A DNA stretch of 64,000 nucleotides from Channa striata. Taxonomy: Eukaryota > Chordata > Actinopteri > Anabantiformes > Channidae. The stretch covers positions 18,014,388 to 18,078,387 of the forward strand of contig CM065187.1 in the NCBI GenBank assembly GCA_033026295.1, given 5' to 3'. The notes below the pieces were generated by a model. That model saw nothing but the letters and a program-made list of their open reading frames with translations, did no database searches and was not told the DNA's origin. Below are positions 50,901-62,900 of this stretch, in pieces. Made by a program: the position numbers and the translations under genes. Each line of letters starts with the position of its first letter. Positions within the stretch are counted from its first letter, which is position 1.

Positions 50901-53900
50901 GTAGTAACAATTACAATATGTCTGTTGCATATTCCTGAAAAGCCTTACCTTTCACTGGGTTGACTGGTGGGGCGCTCAGGACATTGCACTGTCTCTGGTC
51001 CATCAGGGGATGGAGTATCAGGAGCACCCTCTGGTCTGGGGGATTCAGCTGCCTGTTGCTCCTCAGTCAACGGGTGCTCTAGCATCCAGCTGGCCAACAC
51101 CTCAATGGTTTGAGAGTCCAAGTCACCTGCTACATCTGCTAGGGACCACAGGGAAGTTGAACTGTCAGAGTTCAAAAAGAAAAGATGGATCATGAAGTGC
51201 AGCATTGCTAATTCATGTTAGACATCACCACCAGATGGTCATGCTGTGAACTCTTAAAGGTCAGACTGGCGCATCTGCTACAATACAATAAAGAGGAAGC
51301 GACAAGGGGTAATGTGATGTTTGTAAAACAGTAAGTGAGAGAAGGTTTACAACTTGGTGAATGAGGGAGTTGAAATGATCATAGACAACATATTGGTGCA
51401 ATGTGTAATTGTGAAAATACTCAGACACTTTTACCTGTTTACACACTCATAATACATATCGTCTGTGCCATACATGAGGAAACATTTCTAAACAGAATCC
51501 CCATTAGGAGGTGAATTTGCAGTCCTAGAATCATCTGTTTGCAACATGTTAGTAAAAACACGATTTGCTGATATATACAACTTCCTAATGTACGAGTTAG
51601 AAAATGCCCCCCCCATGAAAGTATATATTTTTGCATTAAAATGAGAAAATAATAACAATGCAAAATATTATAAACCCTACATAACAGTTAATCCAGAAAT
51701 TTTGAAAATTTTAATTTCTTAAATATGATTTTCTTACATTAAATAGAATGCTGTGCACACAGTGGACAAACAGATATTAATATAAAAGTGCAAACAAAGC
51801 AACAATTTTTTCCACTATAATAAATACTCCACATAGCAGTACCTGCTGCCTCCATGGCCCAGTAGATATGTCTCATTGAGAATCCCATTTCTAGCAACCG
51901 ACTGGTGACAAACATTTGTGTCCGTTCTAGTGGTTGAGGAGAAAAGGAAAGCACATACACACAAAAAAGAAAACAATACAAGCTCATGGACACAATTTAA
52001 CTTTAACTTCCACGTAGAATGTTGAGAGATTTTGCATATAAATATACAGTATGACCAATCTTTTGTTTTAATTCTTCTCTTTTAATTCTTCTCTTCAATT
52101 TCTGCCCTGCCACAAGGCCTCTTCTCAATTTATCATCAAACTGATATGATATGTATGCCAGGACACCAACCTTTAGCTTAACGCATCGACCAACTACATT
52201 AAAGAATAACACCAACATAACATAACAATGAACGGAAAAAAATGGTACCATTCAAGCATGTGAGTGCACATACGGTGTCATGCATGCATTTAATTGTGTT
52301 AACACACGTATACAGAGCAAAATGTGCTGTTTTGAGCAGCAGAACAGTGGCAACAAATAGCTGACAAACATACAAAATCATGCAAGAGACACTTTCCAAT
52401 AACTTTGTTCTACTGTCCTCTTTTTATCATAGCAGAGGAGTCTGGCTGAATGAGCATTTCAAATTATGTTAATAACATGTTTCATTATGAAGTTAACATG
52501 AGGAAAAGGTTTGTTATAACTGAACAGAGATGAAATTCTACAAGAATTCTCTTTAAATTGATGTGTCATCAGTATTTTTAATTTTGATGATATAGTATGT
52601 TCTATGACTTTTTCTTTGCAGTGCACTGATTTGTATTTACGGTTCTCTGGGCGGCTTTTGACCCATTTGTATCTCTGTGTTCTTACCCAGGCTGCTTCTG
52701 GCCTGCGTGCTGCAGGGACCTGGTTCCATGAAGCTAGTCTGCTGCTCTGTGAAGGCATCGCAAGAAGCAGAGCTCACCAGGCTGAAGCAAGGATGCAGCA
52801 CAGGGGGAGTGCTAACCAGGCCAGTAAGTGTAGGGAACCGGGTTAGCACCATGTGCCTAGTGGGAGTGAAGACACAGTATATACAGTAATCTCACAGTAC
52901 AAGTGTGGCTACACTGCCAGCCTCTGGTTCCAAACAAACTTTTGAAATCTTAACTGCAGTACCTCTAGGCATAATGTAAGCTTTTTTTTAGCCTGATTTA
53001 AGACAACAGTCACTTAAAAATAATTACACAAAAAAATTTTACGTATCCCTATATCTAACATGTACACTTATATTAAGAGACTGTTTTAATGTTTTGGCCA
53101 CCCTATTTAAAATGAATGGGAGGGCAAAACTTTATAACCACCTCTTCCTATATTACACTCCAGTATGACTCCACCATGCACCATGAGCTCAATTATACAC
53201 AGACAGTGGAATTATTACCTTTCTGACAGTTTCAATTTAAAAACTAACTGAGAAATATAACACTGTAAAAATGCTTCATACCAAAGTTCATGAGTTCATA
53301 CCAAAGCAGGTGTAGTGGATTGCATTAAATTGTACAGGTATTGTAATATCTAACAAAGTGGCCAACGAGTGTATACCAACATGTAATTATTCTCTAAGTG
53401 AGCATGTGCTTCGTTTTTTTAGGGGTCTTTGGCAAATAAAATGGTACTCATCTTTCTGACTGAACTTTTGTTTTATGCTGTTTAATATATAGCACTAAAG
53501 TGGTTTGTTAGTTAGCCAGTTGAAAGCAGGAATACCACTGATGGCACAGCCAGCTGGCCGGGTTAGCAAAGAAGAGGCAGGCAGAGCTGCAGTTAAAGTC
53601 GGGCAGAACCTCTCACTCTCCTTTTTTATTAGGGATCCTAACTCACCCATTCCCTGGACTTCAGAAAAGCTGCTGCTGCTGCCAAAACATACAGGTCTGT
53701 AGTAATCAGTAATCACATCAGAATAAATGGTTTCTGTCATGGTGTGTTTCTAAGAAGGCACTGTATAGCATACAGTGTATAATGGTTAGTCAAGAGTTAA
53801 ATCATATAAAGACAATTTATTATGATATATACTCACTGAAGGAGGCTGATGGGGAGGAAAGGGTTGAAATTATCAAGGCCATCAGCTTGTAGGTTTGCTG

Positions 53901-56900
53901 GTAGTGAAGATGCTAAGTCAGTATTAGAGGATGAGGCAGAAGCTCTGTTAGATTGACCAAAGATGGCAGTGCCTTCTGAACCAGCACTGTACAAGGACAC
54001 AGAGCTGGAGGACTTAGAAAGGGGCTGAGAGTTAGAGGGGTGGCCTGATTCTGCAAAGGAAAAAAGCGACACAATATTATTATTTATGTTTATTTATATT
54101 TATTATTATCACATTTTTATTTTGAGCTTGAATACAACAAAATAGTCATTTATATGTCTGTCATTCACTTACCTACTACATGAAACCATAATGAAGCCCC
54201 AATATTTTATTTCTTAAATGTTCTTCTTCACCATATGAGCAAAACTAGTTTATAGCTCTGCAATTCAATACAGTAACAAACGAACCAAAAAAATATTCTA
54301 TAAATCTAAATACCTTTGCGTTCTTTTTCCTCCTGCAGTCTGTTTAGCGCTCCTTTGTAGATCATGACCTGAGCTCGTTCCAGGTCAGCAAGAGACACGC
54401 ACTGTTTGATGGGACAGGGCCTCACTGCCCACTTGACCATGCTCTGCACCACGTACTGCAGCACTGATCTCAGCTCGGCACTCTCATCCCACGGTTTACT
54501 GCTGGCATTGGCCTGGTCAGGGTTTGGACTCGAAAGGGGACTTACTGAAGAGTCCGGAAGGTTATGTTTCGGAACAAGAAGCAAATCTGACAGCTTCTCA
54601 CAACCAAAAATAACAGTCAGAGATTTCAAAGCTCCAGTGAGAAGGTATGAAACTCTAACTGCTCTTAGTTCAAGGCCGAAAGCATTCGAGGTTTGTGATG
54701 TTTGGGGAGGCAGTGGCAAACAAGTCAGTTCCTGATTGTCCAAGACCTTTGTGCCATCTTTGGATGAGGGTGGTGATATAAAGGGGTCTGTCTCAACCTT
54801 CTGATCCTTTAACATTTTCCTCTCATCTTCTGTCAGTGATCTGATGTCATGAGACATGTCTTCATCCAGGCTGCTCAGTGTCCCAGTATCTCTCAAGTTC
54901 TCTTCAGAGCATTTTCTTTTGGGGGTTGGATGAGGTCCCACCCATCCCTGCTCCTCCAGTAGCCCCATCAAATAAATTAGATCTAATAAAACTGTCTGTT
55001 TGAGGCCTCCGAGTCGGGTGATATTGCAGCAGGATATGTCACAGGGCTCCAAAGAGATGATCGGGGTGTCACTGGGTGACCAAGAATTCATGGAGCTTAG
55101 TTATTGGGAAGGATGGGAATGACCCACAGATACAGCATGGAGTGACACCAGGACGGATTCAACAGGGATTAATAGATTTAAGAATGAAGAGGAAGAAGCA
55201 AGAAAAAAGTAAGATCAGGGGGGAAATGATGAATATAAAGTAAAATGCTAGAGAAATTACAGAGGAGGAAAAGAAACACTAACAGAAAGGGGTTATACAG
55301 AGTAATACACATGCTGAAAGGACCAAGACAAGAAAAATATAAAAATTGTTTAATGGAAATTAATGATAATCACCATCTCAGAAGCATGCACAAAGAATTT
55401 CTTACATTTTGAGAGCTAGTGGGCAAATGAGTGTGCGTCTGTAATACCTGACAGAGAGGTCTGCCTCCTCCCACTGAAGCTTTGCAAGGGAGCTTCCTTC
55501 TTTCAGGACACCAAGCAGAAAAGCCCTGCGTCCACTGGACTTGTGCATGCAAAGGCCACCAGCCCGCAGACCACTGTCCACTCCTCCAATCAGGGCCAGT
55601 ACGGGCCACACCTCAGTGCAAAGAGCAGCTAGCTTAGCCTCCGACAAGAAACGACGACGTCCCTGCAAGTCAGGGTCGATACCGGCATCACTTCTAACCT
55701 TTCCATTCTCTTCCCTCTCCAACTGTATGGGACTGAGGCCTAGAGCAGAGCATAAAAGAGTGACATGCAACCAAAGACTAAAAAACTATTAATTCAAGGT
55801 CAAAATTAAATTTTAGAAACTTCATCAGTTGCCTTTAGTATTGATACCTAAATATTGGATGGTCTACGACAGTGACAGATGTTCAACCCACAGATCTACT
55901 AAATCAAATACAGTCTTGAGCTGGTTTCCTCCATCTGTTCTTTACACTCACTAATCATTCACTGGTCCATGACAGCTGGACTGTGATTAACAGAGCATTT
56001 TTTAAAAGTCTGCAATGCAAACTCTATTTTAATTCCACATAACTGAAAATAGTTGCTAAACTAGATAAGGTACTGCATTCAAACTACTACAGAGAGGTTT
56101 GACAATTCCTTAGGCAGTAGGACACAAATCTGTTTTATGCACAGGCAAACAAATGTATGCATAATTCTTTGGTTGGAAAAACCATTCAGAGAGGCCATGA
56201 TGAGTGGCATCATGTCACTTCTAACAAGAGTTTTCATCCAGGCCAAAGTGAGAATTTTTCACAGCACAAAGAAGCAGTAAAACTGTCCAACCTTGTACCT
56301 TGACTGAAACTTCCCAAGTCATCCTCTTTCAATAGCGGACCAATAAGCTCCAGGTGTGAATGGATGTACTGATTGATACATGAAGCCCATTGGTCACACT
56401 GATGGAGCCTTCGCAGAAGCCTCACTGTTGACTCCAGCAGTACAGTGGTCTGAGGGCTGCAGAGAGGCTCTCCTGGTAGGAGATTACTGGGCATGCCACG
56501 CATCTGGAGGTCATGCAGTGACACCTGTCAGCACACAGAAGAACAATTTATTGTAAAAAATATTTTAAAAATAAAATCCTTGCATTTCTTTTAACGTAAA
56601 GATAAATAGAAACAATATATGACTGTGTGGCTGAAGAATATCAGTAATCAAAATGTTTGTCTGGTCAAAAGATAAAACTGCTTGAAACAAGGGCCACCTG
56701 CCCAGTGTGGTGTCGGTGTCTTCAGTATGTAGTGTACATAGTGTAGTAGTGTACATCAAGTACCTTCTCTCCAGGATTACTGCTGTAAAACAGTACACAA
56801 GGATACAGCTCAGACGCAACCACACCTTCAAATGCTAACTTTGGTTCCTAGGAGAAAAACACAAAATAAGTAGACTGAAGTGAAACACAACAGTCACTTA

Positions 56901-59900
56901 GAGCAAATCACCTCATGAATGACTGTTAATAGGTGGTCAGACCTTGTCATTCTTAGCAAATGACACAGTGTGGGCCTCCATGTCCAGGATGCAGGTAATG
57001 GTGTCGCCCTGGGTAAAAGAAGGAAGTGTGCGGACTAGTTCCCCTCCATGGTACAGGTTGCCACTGTATGCACGATACAGCCACATGTCAGTGGTGGTAT
57101 GGTGGTTGTGATCTCTGACTGGCCAGCGGGACACTCCAATACATGTGCCTTCATTGCCTCGGTTCTCTTTGGTAATGTGGAACTGAGGATAGAAGGTGGA
57201 TATATTTAATGATGATGGATGTGTTCTCCAAGTTCAAATCTGGTCAATAAACAAAAATGAACATTTCAGATTGAATTCACAATGTTTTGCTTTCTCCAGG
57301 TACAGTTAGCTACAGTAAGTCCCTACCTTCCATATAAAACAACCAGAGGTGATTGCAGTGGTTGCTAGGCCATAACCTTTCCCTCCTGAACCATGGGAGA
57401 GGATGTTTCCACTCTCCAAAGAACAACAGATTAGTTTGTTTGGGTCAAAGGAAAAGTCTCCGATGGGAATACATTCATCATAGCTGCCAGGATTCTGAAA
57501 AACATGTGTTGAATAACAAAGCTCAACCACTGCATCCCAGAAATATAAATAAATACAAGTGTTTCACTTCACAAGTGTTCAAGGCACATGCTGCAACTGC
57601 CCTAAAATTACAAACGGCCCCAAATGTAAAACTTCAAAATCTGCAACGTGCCAAAAAGGTGTTTATTATTAACCAGCTCAATATTAAATGTATTGTCAGT
57701 GATTAGCATTATTCTCTTTAAAATGTCATTTTAAACTGTAGGGTGATATTTAGATAAATAAAAATTCTTAGTAATTGGTTCTGATTTAATGATTTCTTTT
57801 TCATTTTCCCTTTCATTCTACCATCTCCATGTATAACCAGCTTTGTCTGTTCTGTTCATTTCCACTACTGCCAGGAGTGTATTTTACTTTCTTCTTAAAC
57901 ACAGCATTTTCTATTGATTTATTGCATTCATAAACAATTTGCATCCACTTACATTAAAATGGCATGTAGGGTGATGTAAATTGTATAAAAAAACTGACAT
58001 AATAGTAATGCACATTCAGGTAGTACAATTTTTCGTTTATCAAAAAGTGAATGGGATAATCATTTTTAATATTTTTCTGCAAATGGTAAAGTTCAAAACA
58101 TCAGTGTAAAATACAACTTATGGTTAGTTGCAATGTAAGAATATTTAACTGTGTGGTTGATCTGTTATTGAATGAATGTTGATTTAAAAATTTTAACTAC
58201 TATTTGGGCTGGGCCCACTTGGGGTTCAGTAGCTTAGGAAAAAGTAATACTAACAAAATCAAGACATTACACTGGACAGCCACATAACACTGGTGGTTTC
58301 TAATAATGTATTTGAGGACAAGGGTTAGCATAGCTACTCTTAGTGGTCTGCTGCTTCACAGCCCCAGACACAGCAGAATGGGATACATTATGTGCGGAGG
58401 TGGTAGATGTACACAAACGTAATACTTGGATGTATTGGCCTAAAAGTCGTTTTTTCCACTACCACTAGTGGTACCACTTTTCCTCAAGTAAAAGCGCTAA
58501 GCAGATTATCCACATCTTACTAAAAGTAAACAATACTCTTTATTATGACTAAACGCCTACAGCAATGAAAAATTAGGGTCAATGATCGCAGCGGACAAAG
58601 GCAGAGCTGGTTTAACCGCATGTGCTGACCGGTGTAAAATCCATAGTGATACATCAACATTCATTAATTGATAATATCTGTATCATATTTTTATATTAAA
58701 CCATCTAGTGGTATTATGTGTGTATATTTACTTTATAGGTAGCAAAATAATAGTAAAAAATCTACAGAATGAGTGCTTAACCATACAAAGTAAACTGCAT
58801 GATTAAAGTAATATTACCCTAGTGTCTTTTTCCACATGGTTGCCCTCAGCTAGTGGTTCCTCCCACATATAAACAGACAGGAGCTCAAACAGTTGTTTAA
58901 CAATCTGCAAGAAACCAGAAAAAAAGGCAAAACATACTGCAAGTGTAAAAATCTGTTTTGTATTTAATATATCAATGTCTTGGCCTGCAGTGGAATATCG
59001 AAAGTTATTGCGTGTTTCATTGTACCTTTTGAATTTGAACTGACTCAGAACAAGCAGGTAGAAGTCTGTCTAAAACATGGAAGGCCAAAAGCTTAGTGCG
59101 AAGGTTCTGGAAGCATGGGAATCCTGAACAGAGGAAAAGGGAATCAAAAGGAACACAAATACTGCAGATGGTTCTATGCTGTAAAGAATATAATTGCTCT
59201 TTTGAATAAGTTTTTAGAGTCTTACCTAAGGGACACTTAGGAGAAATAATAGCCATGAGTGGATCAATCCATTTGACAAATGTAGAAGGTCTCCTCATTA
59301 CTCTTAAAGACAGTACACGCCTCAAAAACACCAAAAAATCAGCAAGTTGAGATTCGACCACTTTGCTGTTTTCCATTCCTAAAAATCAAAAACAGAGCGA
59401 GCCTGTGCAATTAAAATTTACATATCGCTGAATTGTTATACTCTTACATTGACAGGACTTGGATTTCAGTGAAATATATTATAGCAAAATTTTACACACC
59501 AACTAGATTTGTGCTCTTGCTATTGGTGTCCAGATCTTTTCTCTCTGCTGTGCCTCTCTCGGCCTTCTGCTGTTGGTGGAATGTGTGCAGGACATTTTGA
59601 AGTTGCTCACACATCACTTCCATAAGAGCATGGGACACATCAACAGGCAGCAAATCTTCACAGGAGCTGAAGACACAAGACATTTTGTTATGCAAATATA
59701 AACAATTAACCTTATTTTTTCCAAAGAAATCCAATGCTAAAAGTAATGTAGACCTTTTTACTGTTCATTTATTCTCACCTTGCAGCTACAGTCAATATCT
59801 GAAGCAGACGGGCACACGCTAGTCGAACAGCCCCACTCAGTAGCATCGATCCATTCGAGGCAGCGAACCAGCCTTGGTTGATCATAGCACATCTGTTGTT

Positions 59901-62900
59901 GGTCAGCATGGAAAGGATTTCCAGGATACCAGATTTGATGACCAGCACCAGGTCCACTGGATGGTAGCAGAAATTCAGTGCAAACATAGTGGCTAGCAAA
60001 AGGTGCCGACAAGAACCTAGGAGGGGAGAGAAAAGTTAAAAACAATGCTGCTGTGAAAAAAAAATGACACCTGTAGCGAGTAGCAGGGAGAAAGGCTAGC
60101 GTGCTACACGCATGTGAAAAAAAAAAAGAACAAACCTGGAATTTCTCTTTCCAACAGAGCCCTCTGTCTGAGGACACACACCACTTGCTGGTAGAATGTG
60201 TGGGCTGCAGATTGTAGCTCTCTTTGTGTATCAGTGGAAGCTGATTGTGTACCAGACTGAATTGAGAAAAGATGACTTTATAAAACAGCATGATGACGGT
60301 CAAGAAAATATGAAAATTATGAAAAATAATATCAGGGTTTCTCCTCTCTCTGTCTGAATTAGAAATATATATTTTTTCCTATTTATTAACCTGCACCTAA
60401 CCTGCACAAACATTGTGATAGCATGATTATTACACTTACCATGTAATGCTGCATTTCATAATTAGTTCCATGAGAGCCAATGATTTGTATGCCCAAAGCA
60501 AAGCACCCAGAGAGGAACTGAAGCTGCACAGACTGCAGTAATGCAGGAAACGGAGAGGGGACTGTAAACCCACTGCTCTTTTCCTCCATCTTGGACAGGA
60601 AAGATGACATCTGACACAAGGCCTCTAGACGCATCTGACAAAGGAAATCGATTAAAATTCAGATACAAACATTAACATAAAAACAGTGCTCCTAATAACT
60701 ACAACCTAATACCCCTGCCATTACATTTACATGCTGTTAAGCAGAAGAAGCATGATAAATTGCTGGTGTTACAGAGATTTAATCCCTCAACAACATTCTT
60801 TAACCATCAGCAGGTAATAATGTGTTAAAAAATGAATTACCTCAGCCCTCTGTTGCTGCTGCAGTATAGCAAATGTAATTGCCTTTGGATCTGCCTGGCT
60901 ACATGCCTGATCAGCTGGCACCATTGATGAGGAAGAGGATGAGTGGATCAGGCTCCCACAGATAAAGTGGAATACCTGGTTAAGAATTGGCAAAGTGTTG
61001 TTGCCATAATTGGAAATAGTAGTGGATGGGCTGATACACTGCCGCAGGCGATCCCAAGCATCTTTCATGATGCCCAAAGAGCACAGGGGTAAGCCTGGAA
61101 CATACAGCAGTGAAATACAAGCAAATACTGTATATTAAATACTAAACAAACTAATGACAAATAAACCAAAATCCCAACAAGCTGATATGCAGAACTCATT
61201 TACCAAAAATAAGTTAATCTTTCTACAAACAAACATTTTACAATGAATATTTACATTTTATTATTGCACAGTAATAAATGAGTGAAATTTCTCTGTCTAA
61301 TCTGCAAAATACTGAGAAAATTCTTTCAGGCACCCCCCTGTATTTAGTAGTCAGATGGGAGAGTGGTCATACTGGACTTTTGCGTATGTCAGTAGATAAC
61401 AGTAAAGCTGTTCAGCTTACCCATTTTATTCTTGGAAAAGCCCGCAGAGTTTTTGGAATGGTCAGACTAAATGAGAAAAAGACAAAATATTATTAAACCT
61501 GGGGGGCTTTGGGGGAAAGGCTTTGGTAAAGCATAAGGCATAAATCATAAGGCATACCTGCTTTCTGCCATCAGCACCCACCATAAAGGATTCTGCTGTT
61601 TTCCTGAAAGCAGGTTAGGGACAGATCGTGAAGAAACAGCTCAAAAGGAAACATTACTGTTGTAAAACAAGCAAAGTAACCACACACAGCCCGACACAGA
61701 CTCTACCTTTGTGCAGCATTCACAGGCTGACTATTCTCTTTTTCACTGGGTTCCAACCAAGCAGGCCTGACCCCCAGCAGAAGAAAAAGACAGCGGGAAA
61801 TCACCAGATGGCAGACAGCAGGGAAAGACAAGCTTTCTTCAGATTCCCCCTGATTCTCCCACTGCTCTTTGGGAACTGGCTCCCTTTCTGGGCTTTCCGG
61901 GCTCTCCATGCTGCTGGGGAGGGTGGAAGTACCAAACGACTCGTACACAGTCACGTTCTGTTGTACTTGCATGGCTTCCCGAGTGGCCATGAATGATTCT
62001 AGGACTTCTGCTGAGACAAGAAATCTGATGTGTTCTTCTGTCTATGTAATGCTCATCTCTGTACTCTGTATCATCTTATTGTGAGCTTCACTATTTAAAA
62101 CAAAGTACATTTTTCATGTTTGTAGAGTAGAAGCAGAAATAGAGAAACACATTTTTAACCTGAGAGGTACATACGACTGTTGCCAAATGCATCCTCTTCT
62201 ACAACCTCATCCTGATTGTGGTTGGCTGTGGGAGGTGGGGTCACCTGCACCTCCTGGCTACAGTGACCTCCTGACTGCTGCTCAGGATCCTTTCCCACAT
62301 GCTCCACGGAGGTGCCTGGCTCTTGCCTATGTGCATCAGGACTTTGGGGAGATTGAGCAGTCTGCAATTCCAGTAAGCAAAGAAAGTATGCTAAATCTAA
62401 ACCTATATACCTGTATATTTCTGTTTTGTTTGTTTTTTTCAGATGATGTTTGCATCATTTTATAGAGGAAAATGAACCATGGAAACCCAATAAACCCTCA
62501 GTTATGATCCAGCATATTTTTTTGCTACAAATATCAAGTTGTATATTGTTGAATTGTTATATGAATTGTTTATGCTCCATATTTGTCTAACTTTATCAAA
62601 TACATTACATATTATGAGATCAAGTGTAGTAATTTTGGTATTGGTACCTGTTTGGCAGAAGCCTGCACCTGTGATGTCCTTGGAAAGTTTTTATAGGCCA
62701 ACAGAGTGCTTCTGACTTTATAAACCATTTCATAGACATCTAGGAGCCTGTCGCATGGCTCATATCTGTCTCAAGATAGAGTGGATAATTAGCATTGTTC
62801 TGCATTGCAGTATACATTTTACACAACAGGAAAATATTAACGTCACAACAGCTGCAGTTTTGGAGTTGTTCTGACCCAGTTTTTCAGCCATCACAATTTG

